From assembly GCF_000262545.1 (NCBI RefSeq), contig NZ_JH660659.1, positions 129,240-193,239 on the forward strand: a stretch of 64,000 bases of DNA, written 5' to 3'. The position numbers and the translations under genes are program-made. Each line of letters opens with the position of its first letter. The first letter of the stretch is position 1. Origin of the DNA: Prevotella bivia DSM 20514 (GTDB lineage Bacteria > Bacteroidota > Bacteroidia > Bacteroidales > Bacteroidaceae). Below are positions 56,110-64,000 of the stretch, in pieces. The notes below the pieces were generated by a model. It made no database searches and had not been told where the DNA came from. It saw only the letters and a list, made by a program, of their open reading frames with translations.

Positions 56110-56117
56110 TATATTTG
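56110..56117 (+). promoter_or_regulatory. -7 box upstream of a tiny ORF
   Basis: TATATTTG fits TAnnTTTG; 22 bases before the ATG of the small ORF. No clear -33 element. Confidence 0.5.
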
Positions 56118-56138
56118 ACCTCAACAAAAAACAATAGA

Positions 56139-56219
56139 ATGAAATTAAAGAGAATATACGCTTTGATAAAAAAAATATTAGCTTTGCTGATTTCCTCTTT
56201 ACCCTATCTTCTATCTTGA
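56139..56219 (+). CDS. Possible 26-residue hydrophobic peptide
   Basis: A tiny frame MKLKRIYALIKK then ILALLISSLPYLLS: a basic N-terminus (five Lys or Arg in the first 12 residues) followed by a hydrophobic run long enough to enter a membrane. A -7 box just upstream and its isolated place between a strong terminator and the fur promoter support expression. It resembles small membrane or toxin-like peptides in general form only; no family match can be claimed. 55966-56304 otherwise has only the terminator. Confidence 0.4.
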   Translation: MKLKRIYALIKKILALLISSLPYLLS

Positions 56220-56274
56220 TATTATATTAACTTTTTTTCAATCAGCCTACAATTCTTATGTGCTTAAAAATAGT

Positions 56275-56282
56275 TATCTTTG
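56275..56282 (+). promoter_or_regulatory. -7 box for the Fur-family gene
   Basis: TATCTTTG. It shows that coding starts downstream, at GTG 56305, since the open frame otherwise extends back through the promoter. Confidence 0.65.
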
Positions 56283-56304
56283 TACGAATTTAAACAGTAA
56301 ACAC

Positions 56305-56805
56305 GTGGCTAAGAACATAGTCAAAGATAGAGTTCGAGATATTCTAACTAGTTATCTCGAAGTAAATAACCAACGAAAGACGTCAGAACGCTTTGCTATC
56401 TTAGATGCCGTCTATGATATGTCAGGGCATTTTACGTTAGATGAGTTAGGTAAGGAATTAGAAAAGCGCAGTTTTAGAGTTTCTCGTGCAACATTATATA
56501 ATACGATGCGACTCTTTATAGAACTACGCTTAGTGATAAGACACCGTTTTATAGGACAAACAAAGTATGAGGGATCATTCAATAACGAAGATCACATTCA
56601 TCAGATTTGCACTATGTGTGGAACGGTAACAGAGATAGAAGCGCCTAAAATAGTAGCAGCAATCAAAGAAACGAAATACTCACGTTTTAGAAAAGATGGT
56701 TTTTCGTTATATATATATGGCATTTGTTCTCGGTGCCAGATTGCACTTTCACGACAGAGAAATAAAGCGCTAAGTAAGAAACAAGATAAATCATCACAAA
56801 AATAA
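56305..56805 (+). CDS. Fur-family metal/peroxide regulator
   Basis: A 166-residue regulator with the Fur winged-helix (about 10-80) and dimer domain with the metal site HIHQICTMCG and the second Cys pair CSRC near the end. I start it at GTG 56305 (MAKNIVKD). Fur versus PerR cannot be told apart here. It is followed 4 bases later by purA, a typical Bacteroidetes arrangement. Confidence 0.88.
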   Translation: MAKNIVKDRVRDILTSYLEVNNQRKTSERFAILDAVYDMSGHFTLDELGKELEKRSFRVSRATLYNTMRLFIELRLVIRHRFIGQTKYEGSFNNEDHIHQICTMCGTVTEIEAPKIVAAIKETKYSRFRKDGFSLYIYGICSRCQIALSRQRNKALSKKQDKSSQK

Positions 56806-56809
56806 GCAA

Positions 56810-58084
56810 ATGAATACAGGTAAAGTGGATGTCCTATTAGGTCTACAATGGGGCGATGAAGGTAAAGGTAAAGTTGTAGATGTACTTACACCGAAGTATG
56901 ATGTGGTAGCAAGATTTCAAGGTGGTCCTAACGCTGGTCATACTTTGGAATTTGAAAACCAAAAGTATGTATTACGCTCTATCCCTTCTGGTATTTTCCA
57001 AGGAGGCAAAGTCAATATCATTGGTAATGGTGTCGTTTTAGCTCCAGACCTTTTTATGAATGAAGCTAAGGATCTTGAGAAGAGTGGACACCCTTTAAAA
57101 GAACGTTTACTCATTTCAAAGAAAGCACATCTTATTTTACCTACCCACCGCTTGTTAGATAAAGCTAATGAGGCTGCTAAAGGTAAAGCTAAAGTAGGAA
57201 CTACTGGTAAAGGTATTGGTCCTACTTATACCGATAAAATTAGCCGAAACGGCTTACGAGTTGGTGATATCTTAGAAAACTTTAAAGCAAAATATGCAGC
57301 TCATAAAGCGCGCCATATAGAAATGTTAAAGGCACTTAATTGGACTGATCTTTCTGACTTAGAAGAAACTGAGAAAGTATGGATGGAAGGTATAGAGTAC
57401 CTAAAAGAATTTAAGTTTGTTGACTCAGAGCATGAAATCAATCATTTGCTAAAGGATAACAAATCAATTCTCTGCGAAGGAGCTCAAGGTACAATGCTTG
57501 ATGTAGACTTTGGTTCTTACCCATTTGTTACCTCTTCTAATACTGTTACAGCTGGTGCATGTACGGGATTAGGTATTGGACCAAATCGCATTGGAAACGT
57601 ATATGGTATAATGAAAGCCTATTGCACTCGCGTAGGATCAGGTCCTTTCCCAACAGAGCTTTTTGACGAAACAGGCAAGATGCTTCGCGATCTTGGGCAT
57701 GAATACGGTGCTGTTACAGGAAGAGAACGTCGTTGTGGCTGGGTTGACCTTGTTCAACTAAAGTATTCCATTATGATAGATGGTGTTACAGAGCTTATAA
57801 TGATGAAAAGCGATGTGCTTGATAGCTTTGATACTATAAAGGCTTGTGTTGGTTATGAGCTTCCAGATGGTACAACTACCAAAGATTTCCCATATGAGAT
57901 AGACAATGTCAAACCTATCTATAAAGAATTTAAGGGTTGGAAGAAAGATATGACACAATGCAAGGCGGAAGCAGAATTTTCTAAAGAATTTAGTGAATAT
58001 GTTGCTTTTATTGAGGATTATCTTGAAACTAAAATAGGCATTATATCTTTGGGTCCTGATAGAGCTCAGACCATTATAAGATAA
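56810..58084 (+). CDS. purA: PurA: adenylosuccinate synthetase
   Basis: Joins IMP and aspartate with GTP in AMP synthesis. The 424-residue protein has the N-terminal GLQWGDEGKGKVVD P-loop (about 11-24), TTGKGIGPTYTDK and CGWVDL motifs. It is co-transcribed with the Fur-family gene and ends in a hairpin. Confidence 0.97.
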   Translation: MNTGKVDVLLGLQWGDEGKGKVVDVLTPKYDVVARFQGGPNAGHTLEFENQKYVLRSIPSGIFQGGKVNIIGNGVVLAPDLFMNEAKDLEKSGHPLKERLLISKKAHLILPTHRLLDKANEAAKGKAKVGTTGKGIGPTYTDKISRNGLRVGDILENFKAKYAAHKARHIEMLKALNWTDLSDLEETEKVWMEGIEYLKEFKFVDSEHEINHLLKDNKSILCEGAQGTMLDVDFGSYPFVTSSNTVTAGACTGLGIGPNRIGNVYGIMKAYCTRVGSGPFPTELFDETGKMLRDLGHEYGAVTGRERRCGWVDLVQLKYSIMIDGVTELIMMKSDVLDSFDTIKACVGYELPDGTTTKDFPYEIDNVKPIYKEFKGWKKDMTQCKAEAEFSKEFSEYVAFIEDYLETKIGIISLGPDRAQTIIR

Positions 58085-58106
58085 TGAATAATTGAAAATA
58101 GGAAAA

Positions 58107-58150
58107 AATATCGTTGTATCAATAAACTACCGATACAGCGATATTTTAAT
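58107..58150 (+). terminator. Terminator of fur-purA
   Basis: Stem AATATCGTTGTATC/GATACAGCGATATT (one G-T pair) around an 11-base loop, then T-rich. Confidence 0.75.
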
Positions 58151-58206
58151 TATTAAAATAAACATTAGAGCACAAGTTTTAAAAAGATCAGACATATAAT
58201 ATAGGT

Positions 58207-59571
58207 ATGGCAAATAAACCTTCTATTCCAAAGGGAACGAGAGACTTCGGTCCAGAGGAGATGGCAAAGCGAAATTATATATTCGATACCATCAAGCAAG
58301 TTTATGCATTATATGGTTTCCAACAGATAGAAACACCTGCAATGGAAACGCTACAAACCTTGATGGGTAAATATGGAGAAGAGGGAGATAAGCTTCTTTT
58401 CAAAATATTAAATTCAGGAGATTATTTAAAGTCGATTAGCGATGATGAACTAAAAGAGCGCAACGTATTAAAACTGCAAACCAAACTTTGTGAAAAGGGA
58501 TTACGTTACGACCTTACAGTACCTTTTGCACGTTATGTCGTTATGCATCGTGAGGAGTTACAGTTACCATTCAAGCGTTATCAAATACAACCAGTTTGGC
58601 GTGCCGACCGTCCGCAAAAGGGACGTTATCGTGAGTTCTACCAATGCGATGCAGATGTTGTAGGTTCTGATTCTTTGCTAAACGAGGTGGAACTTATGCA
58701 AATTATTGATACTGTTTTCACTCAATTTGGTGTTAGAGTACAAATTAAGATTAACAACAGAAAGATTTTAACTGGTATTGCTGAGGTTATTGGCGAAAGA
58801 GAAAAGATTATTGATATTACTGTTGCTATTGATAAGCTTGATAAAATAGGTTTAGATAAAGTCAATGAAGAACTTCATGCTGACGGTATTTCAGAGGAAG
58901 CAATCGAAAAACTTCAACCTATCATCAAGCTAGAAGGGACTAATGATGAGAAGCTAGATGTCATTGCAGAAGTTCTTAAAGATAGCGAAATAGGACAGAA
59001 GGGAGTAGAAGAACTTCGTTTTATCTTAGATTGCTTAAAGCAATCAGGTCTTAATAACGAAATTCAATTAGACCTTACATTAGCTCGTGGCTTAAACTAT
59101 TACACAGGAGCTATATTTGAAGTTAAGGCTTTGGATACACAAATAGGATCTATTACTGGTGGTGGTCGTTATGATAACCTTACGGGTATCTTTGGTATGT
59201 CAGGACTTTCAGGAGTAGGTATAAGTTTTGGAGCTGATCGTATTTATGATGTACTTAATACGCTTGATCTATATCCTAAAGAGAGTGTGCTAGGAACTCA
59301 ACTCTTATTCATTAACTTTGGTGAAAAAGAAACAGCTTATTGCTTACCCATTATAGCACAAGCACGTAATGCAGGTATTCGCACTGAGATTTACCCTGAT
59401 AGTGCGAAGATGAAAAAACAAATGAGTTATGCTAACGCAAAGAATATTCAGTATGTGGCATTAGCTGGCGAAACAGAAATGGAAGCAGGAAAAATCACAT
59501 TAAAGAATATGACTACTGGTGAGCAAGCACTTATTTCTGCTGACGACTTAGTTAAAGCTATCTTAAACTAA
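58207..59571 (+). CDS. hisS: HisS: histidyl-tRNA synthetase
   Basis: Class II aminoacyl-tRNA synthetase. The 454-residue protein begins [16 protein letters not shown], has motif 2 with [16 protein letters not shown], the histidine-specific [14 protein letters not shown] and GGGRYDNL motifs, motif 3 [10 protein letters not shown], and a C-terminal anticodon-binding domain. No clear promoter was seen between the purA terminator and this gene. Confidence 0.97.
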   Translation: MANKPSIPKGTRDFGPEEMAKRNYIFDTIKQVYALYGFQQIETPAMETLQTLMGKYGEEGDKLLFKILNSGDYLKSISDDELKERNVLKLQTKLCEKGLRYDLTVPFARYVVMHREELQLPFKRYQIQPVWRADRPQKGRYREFYQCDADVVGSDSLLNEVELMQIIDTVFTQFGVRVQIKINNRKILTGIAEVIGEREKIIDITVAIDKLDKIGLDKVNEELHADGISEEAIEKLQPIIKLEGTNDEKLDVIAEVLKDSEIGQKGVEELRFILDCLKQSGLNNEIQLDLTLARGLNYYTGAIFEVKALDTQIGSITGGGRYDNLTGIFGMSGLSGVGISFGADRIYDVLNTLDLYPKESVLGTQLLFINFGEKETAYCLPIIAQARNAGIRTEIYPDSAKMKKQMSYANAKNIQYVALAGETEMEAGKITLKNMTTGEQALISADDLVKAILN

Positions 59572-59591
59572 GATTGAAAAAAGCATTTATA

Positions 59592-59648
59592 AAAAAGGCT
59601 TATGTAGCGACAACTTAAAGAAGTTTTGCTACATAAGCCTTTTTCTTT
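59592..59648 (+). terminator. Bidirectional terminator between hisS and glmM
   Basis: Perfect 17-bp stem AAAAAGGCTTATGTAGC/GCTACATAAGCCTTTTT with T-runs on both strands, between convergent genes. Confidence 0.92.
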
Positions 59649-59689
59649 GGTATCACTAATAGTTGTTTCTCCCCTATTAGTTATAAATC

Positions 59690-61084
59690 TTATTTCTGCA
59701 TATCGTATACAACTTGCATCAGCTTCTTACCTAGAGCATCAGCTTCTTCCATCGTACTTGCTTCGCTATATACACGGATAATAGGTTCAGTGTTTGACTT
59801 GCGAAGATGCACCCAAGCCTTTGGAAAATCTAGTTTTACACCATCAATGTCAGTAACTTGAACATTAGCTTCATTACCATAAAGTTCCTTCACCTTAACA
59901 AGGATAGCATCAACATCTGTCTCTGGAGTAAGATCAATACGGTTCTTTGCAATGAAATATTCAGGATAAGTCTTGCGAAGTTCGCTAGCCTTCATACCTT
60001 TTTGTGCTAACAAACTCAAGAAAAGTGCTATACCAACAAGGGCATCACGACCATAATGGCTTTCAGGATAAATAACTCCGCCATTGCCCTCTCCACCTAT
60101 AACAGCACCTACTTCCTTCATCTTAGTAGTTACGTTTACTTCGCCTACAGCCGAAGCATAATACTTGCCACCATGCTTTTCTGTAACATCGCGTAAAGCA
60201 CGTGTTGAACTTAGATTGCTCACAGTGTTACCCTTAATATGATCTAAGATATAATCGGCTACTGCTACGAGGGTATATTCCTCACCAAACATCTTGCCAT
60301 CTTCTTGTATGAAAGCCAAACGATCAACATCAGGATCAACTACAATACCAAGATCATATCCTCCCTTTGCTAGTTCACCCATTATACCCGAAAGATTTTT
60401 CTCTATAGGTTCAGGATTATGAGCAAAATCACCTGTTGCTTCTCCATTTATAAAGGTATAGTTAACACCTAGTTTGTCGAGTAATGGAGGAAGAATAACT
60501 CCACCTACCGAATTAATAGCGTCAACTACTACACGGAAATGAGCTTTCTTTATAGCATTAAGATCTAACAAATTAAGATCCAGTACAGCTTCAATATGAC
60601 GCTGATCGAAGGTATCATCATCACGATAAGATCCCAAACTATCTACATCAGCATAATCGAAATCTTCACGTTCAGCAATATCTAACACCTCTGCACCATC
60701 TGTAGCTGTAAGAAACTCACCTTCCTCATTCAATAGTTTTAAAGCATTCCATTGGCGAGGATTATGAGAAGCAGTAATAATAATACCACCATCAGCACCT
60801 GCCATACGAACTGCTAATTCTGTAGTAGGGGTTGTAGCTAAACCTATGTTAATAACATCAGCCCCCATACCCATGAGTGTACCACAGACTATATTTTTCA
60901 CCATCTTACCAGAGATACGCGCATCGCGTCCTACTACTATCTTGAGTTTTTTCCCTGGATGCTTACGTCCGATAAATGTAGTGTAAGCTGTGGTAAACTT
61001 TACAATATCAAGTGGATTTAACGTATTGCCCACATGACCTCCGATCGTACCACGAATGCCAGAAATTGATTTTATTAAAGTCAT
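59690..61084 (-). CDS. glmM: GlmM-type phosphoglucosamine mutase
   Basis: Alpha-D-phosphohexomutase of 464 residues. The phosphoserine loop TASHNP (about 103-108), metal loop DPDVDR (about 246-251), sugar loop GEGNGG and C-terminal phosphate loop RKSNTEPIIRVY are present. The family includes PGM and PMM; the start SGIRGT and GEGNGG pattern suggest phosphoglucosamine or phosphomannomutase. GlmM supplies UDP-GlcNAc precursors. A DUF4827 gene lies 28 bases upstream. Confidence 0.87.
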   Translation of the reverse strand: MTLIKSISGIRGTIGGHVGNTLNPLDIVKFTTAYTTFIGRKHPGKKLKIVVGRDARISGKMVKNIVCGTLMGMGADVINIGLATTPTTELAVRMAGADGGIIITASHNPRQWNALKLLNEEGEFLTATDGAEVLDIAEREDFDYADVDSLGSYRDDDTFDQRHIEAVLDLNLLDLNAIKKAHFRVVVDAINSVGGVILPPLLDKLGVNYTFINGEATGDFAHNPEPIEKNLSGIMGELAKGGYDLGIVVDPDVDRLAFIQEDGKMFGEEYTLVAVADYILDHIKGNTVSNLSSTRALRDVTEKHGGKYYASAVGEVNVTTKMKEVGAVIGGEGNGGVIYPESHYGRDALVGIALFLSLLAQKGMKASELRKTYPEYFIAKNRIDLTPETDVDAILVKVKELYGNEANVQVTDIDGVKLDFPKAWVHLRKSNTEPIIRVYSEASTMEEADALGKKLMQVVYDMQK

Positions 61085-61112
61085 AATCTATTATCGTTTA
61101 GTATATCTCTTT

Positions 61113-61751
61113 TTATAATCCTCGCTGAAAGGTAATATCATACATACAAGGATAAACGCCTCTACTTGCAGAAACTTGACCTTGCTGTGATGGTACAATA
61201 AGCTTAACATGAGCTAACTTAGATTTAGCATCGATCAATCTACCAATATTTACATAGGGTATAGAAACCAACCAACCACTTGGTACTGATGTACTCTTAT
61301 ATGCGTTAGCCATAATGCTAGACTCGCTATTAAAAGAAGCTGTATAAGTTCCTCTTGTATTGGTTACTGACATTTTATCAACGATATTGCTCCAATACAA
61401 ACTTTTATTTGTCAGTTGAACAGCTTCTTTTAGAATGTTATATTCTGAAAATCGAGTAAGCACGGTTGCTGTTTCACCGCTTTTTATGGTAGCCCCTGTC
61501 CCTTTTTCCAAAATTTGCAAATAAACGCCACTATTATTAAAGAATACATATTGATTTTTAGTTGTATCGGTGGTGTTATTTTGCTTAGCAAACTGCTCTT
61601 CACTAATGATATTAATACCATTTTTTACTATATAAGCATTAATGGCATCATTCTCACGATCTAGTTGGTCGGAATAGGTTTCGTTTTTACTGCACGAAGC
61701 AATGGTCATCACACTCGCTGCTAATGCGCATAGAAAAAATAATTTCTTCAT
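61113..61751 (-). CDS. DUF4827 lipoprotein
   Basis: A 212-residue protein with a lipoprotein signal peptide (lipobox IASC at residue 20) and a DUF4827 domain (about 28-210), an FKBP-like fold seen in Prevotella and Bacteroides. The usual FKBP active residues cannot be assigned. It is likely anchored in the envelope. A -7 box (TACCTTTG, 61779-61786) lies upstream. Confidence 0.86.
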   Translation of the reverse strand: MKKLFFLCALAASVMTIASCSKNETYSDQLDRENDAINAYIVKNGINIISEEQFAKQNNTTDTTKNQYVFFNNSGVYLQILEKGTGATIKSGETATVLTRFSEYNILKEAVQLTNKSLYWSNIVDKMSVTNTRGTYTASFNSESSIMANAYKSTSVPSGWLVSIPYVNIGRLIDAKSKLAHVKLIVPSQQGQVSASRGVYPCMYDITFQRGL

Positions 61752-61778
61752 TCGTTGTTATTTCTTTATATATCCTTG

Positions 61779-61786
61779 CAAAGGTA
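61779..61786 (-). promoter_or_regulatory. -7 box for the DUF4827 gene
   Basis: Minus-strand TACCTTTG, 27 bases before ATG 61751. Confidence 0.55.
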
Positions 61787-61894
61787 AGAAAAGTAATTAG
61801 AAATGGTAAAGAATGAATGTAGAAAAAGTATTAAATATAAGGTGTTTCTTGCCGATATTTGTATCAATCTAAGAAAATATCCTTATAAATTATG

Positions 61895-61926
61895 ATTGCG
61901 TAAATTTCCTATTAGCAGTAACTTTG
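61895..61926 (+). promoter_or_regulatory. Promoter of the TonB-dependent receptor gene
   Basis: Near-consensus ATTG (61895-61898), 20-base spacer, TAACTTTG (61919-61926). The leader to ATG 61958 is about 27 bases. Confidence 0.75.
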
Positions 61927-61957
61927 CATCCGAAAGTAAAAATAATATAAAAACATT

Positions 61958-64000
61958 ATGTTCAATTCGTTATTGTTGCTATCTTTGGCACTTGGAAATG
62001 CGCAAAGTATAGACAAAGACTCTCTTACTAATTCATACAGAATGGATGAAGTTTTAGTATCTGATTTTAAACGCAATAAGCGTAATCTTACTCCTACTTC
62101 AGTTTCAACTATCCGTACTCAACAGATTAACGACCAAAATATTACTGGTCTAAAAGATCTTTCTGCTGTAATGCCAAACTTCTTTATGCCAGACTATGGT
62201 TCACGTGCAAATACCCCAATTTATGTACGTGGTATCGGAGTTAAAGCAAAAGGGGCAGCAGTAGGCTTCTATGTAGATGGCATTCCACATTTTGAAACAT
62301 CTGCTTTCAATATTGATATGAACGACCTTGCTGCTGTAGATGTATATCGTGGACCGCAAGGCACGCTTTATGGACGCAATGCCATTGGAGGTATTATTAA
62401 TGTATATACACATAATCCTATAGATTATCAACACACGCGATTGAAAGTGGGCTATGGTAGATATAATGATTTTATAGCACAAGGCTCTACTTATCAAAAA
62501 CTTACTAATAACTTTGGTGTCTCTGCTGCTGTTTCTTATCATCATAACGATGGTATGTTTAAGAATGAAACTTTGAAAGAAAAAATAGATAAAATGAATG
62601 AAGTAGAAGGCAGGATAGGCTTCTATTGGCGTCCTGCTAAGAACTGGCTACTCCATCTTAATTCTACACTCGACTACAGCGATCAGGGAGGTTATCCATA
62701 TTCAACTTATAATGTTGAAACAAAACAAGTTGCTCCTATTAACTACAATCGCTATAGTAGCTTCCGCCGCTTGATTTCATCAACAGGTTTTAACGCGCAA
62801 TACAGCAATAATAACATCAGCTTTAATAGCCAAACTTCTTATCAATTTATCAAAACCCATTTAGGTATTGATCAGGACTTTACCCCTGAAGATAAGTTTT
62901 TTACCGTAAACGATTTTCATCAAAATATGGTATCACAAGAGTTTACGTTGAAGTCAAATAACAAAAGTCGTTACCAATGGATTGTGGGCTTGTTTGGTAT
63001 GATAGATAATACCAACCAGTTTGTGCAAAATAGTGCGTTTAAAAAAAACACAGCCTTTCCAATAGCTTATAAAACACCTACAAAATCGTTTGCTATTTAT
63101 CATCAAAGTTCATACAATATTTGGAAAGGCTTATCGGCAACAGTAGGTTTGCGCTTCGATTATGAGCACTCAAAAATAAATTATAAGAAAGGTGTCTTAA
63201 ACTTGAACACTAATGCTGTTAAGATGTTGCCTGACTATGTTGATAAAACTAGCTTTACGCAATTTACCCCTAAATTCACCTTACAGTACCTTACTACAGC
63301 ACATAATTTATATTATGCTAGCATTACTCGCGGTTACAAACCAGGGGGATTTAATGTGAGTTTGACAAAAGACACCGAACATACTTATGGTCCAGAATAC
63401 AGTTGGAATTATGAAGTAGGTACACGACTTAACTTCCTTAATGACAAGTTGACCGTAGAAGCGTCACTTTTCTCCATTGATTGGCGCCACATGCAAACCG
63501 CTTATACCGTAACGGGAGTAGGTAATATTATACTTAATGCAGGTCATACAAATAGTAAAGGTTTTGAACTCGGTCTTGGCTATCATCCTGTACAAGAGCT
63601 TAACTTTACGTTAAATTATGGTTATACCCATGCTAAGTATCTAACCTACCAGAAGAGTGAAAAGGTAGATTATTCAAATAAATATCTACCACTGGTACCA
63701 GGTCATACTTTATCTATTAACGGAAACTATACCGTTCGCCATGCGGGCTGGTTTGACAAAATTATGCTTAATGTAGGTATGACAGGTTTAGGTCGTATTT
63801 ATTGGGCAGATGATAATGCCGTTTACCAAAACTTCTATGCTACCCTTAATGCAAAGGCAAGCTTTACTAAGGGTATCTTCACTTGGGATATTTGGGGCAA
63901 AAACCTTACCAATACCAATTATATTGCCTACGGATTTAAGGCTTCTAAAGGCAATTATGCACAGTCTGGTAAGTCGATTACTTTTGGTACTTCGCTAAGT
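61958..64000 (+). CDS. TonB-dependent receptor (3' truncated at window end)
   Basis: An uninterrupted frame from ATG 61958 to the window edge (681 residues). It has a short signal peptide (ending NAQ), a TonB-box-like MDEVLVSD stretch (about 29-36), a plug domain (LKDLSAVMPNFFMPDYGSRANT, VYRGPQGTLYGRNAIGG) and much of the barrel with YASITRGYKPGGF. It has no carboxypeptidase-like N-terminal domain, unlike SusC, so it is closer to siderophore or vitamin receptors. The substrate is unknown. Confidence 0.9.
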   Translation, partial: MFNSLLLLSLALGNAQSIDKDSLTNSYRMDEVLVSDFKRNKRNLTPTSVSTIRTQQINDQNITGLKDLSAVMPNFFMPDYGSRANTPIYVRGIGVKAKGAAVGFYVDGIPHFETSAFNIDMNDLAAVDVYRGPQGTLYGRNAIGGIINVYTHNPIDYQHTRLKVGYGRYNDFIAQGSTYQKLTNNFGVSAAVSYHHNDGMFKNETLKEKIDKMNEVEGRIGFYWRPAKNWLLHLNSTLDYSDQGGYPYSTYNVETKQVAPINYNRYSSFRRLISSTGFNAQYSNNNISFNSQTSYQFIKTHLGIDQDFTPEDKFFTVNDFHQNMVSQEFTLKSNNKSRYQWIVGLFGMIDNTNQFVQNSAFKKNTAFPIAYKTPTKSFAIYHQSSYNIWKGLSATVGLRFDYEHSKINYKKGVLNLNTNAVKMLPDYVDKTSFTQFTPKFTLQYLTTAHNLYYASITRGYKPGGFNVSLTKDTEHTYGPEYSWNYEVGTRLNFLNDKLTVEASLFSIDWRHMQTAYTVTGVGNIILNAGHTNSKGFELGLGYHPVQELNFTLNYGYTHAKYLTYQKSEKVDYSNKYLPLVPGHTLSINGNYTVRHAGWFDKIMLNVGMTGLGRIYWADDNAVYQNFYATLNAKASFTKGIFTWDIWGKNLTNTNYIAYGFKASKGNYAQSGKSITFGTSLS

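Noticed and set aside
56260..56304. Extension of the Fur-family frame to 56260
   Set aside because: It crosses the -7 box at 56275-56282; GTG 56305 is the likely start.
1..64000. tRNA, rRNA and CRISPR arrays
   Set aside because: I looked for tRNA T-arm and anticodon patterns, rRNA stretches and regularly spaced repeats and saw none; a tRNAscan or CRISPR search would settle it.

Overview
The window is an AT-rich bacterial chromosome segment from the order Bacteroidales, most likely a low-GC member of Prevotella or a close relative. The support is: a complete Bacteroides-type aerotolerance (Bat) operon, DUF2027/Smr, DUF4230, DUF4295, DUF4827 and DMP19 proteins, carboxynorspermidine decarboxylase, large TonB-linked outer membrane proteins, and many promoters of the Bacteroidota type (TTTG, about 20 bp, TAnnTTTG) with few Shine-Dalgarno sequences. 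I saw no rRNA, tRNA or CRISPR array. Species cannot be assigned from the sequence alone.

Layout. 1-8512: tail of an unknown gene, a strong terminator, then the Bat operon (MoxR ATPase, DUF58, a BatD/DUF4381-like membrane protein, BatA, BatB, BatC and a fused BatD-BatE). 8544-13786: PAP2 phosphatase, queA, a DUF2027/Smr protein and nadE on the same strand. 14048-18211 (minus): zinc-ribbon protein, GH25 lysozyme, an unknown protein and a LacI regulator. 18372-23309: a very large two-module sensor kinase, its response regulator and an overlapping membrane protein. 23532-28868: GDP-fucose synthesis (gmd, fcl), prolyl oligopeptidase and yaaA. 29080-29769: a gene-free stretch holding a candidate minus-strand ncRNA and one copy of a dispersed noncoding repeat. 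29770-33187 (minus): two DUF4230 proteins, a DnaJ-type co-chaperone and nspC. 33208-34589: a small gene coupled to prs. 34683-36067 (minus): two membrane proteins, cut off from purD by an IS1380-family element with a frameshifted transposase. 37744-49088 (minus): purD, DPP IV, an RlmL-type methyltransferase, cysE, a tyrosine phosphatase, L28/L33/DUF4295, cinA, tsaD, map, smpB and a DMP19 protein. 49161-51956 (minus): a large outer membrane protein. 51957-52902: a second gene-free stretch with the second repeat copy. 52903-55965: AraC-type regulator, DPP III and AlkD-like protein. 56139-59571: a possible 26-codon hydrophobic peptide gene, a Fur-family regulator, purA and hisS. 59690-61751 (minus): glmM and a DUF4827 lipoprotein. 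61958-end: a TonB-dependent receptor running off the window.

Most of the content is core housekeeping: envelope and stress functions, NAD and purine synthesis, translation and tRNA modification. The accessory or unusual content is concentrated in the two gene-free stretches (ncRNA and paired repeats), the IS insertion at the purD stop codon, two gene fusions (BatD-BatE and the tandem kinase) and the small peptide gene upstream of fur. Several genes have a promoter -7 box that settles the start codon, and in three cases (GH25, nspC, DMP19) puts the expected transcript start at or within a few bases of the ATG.
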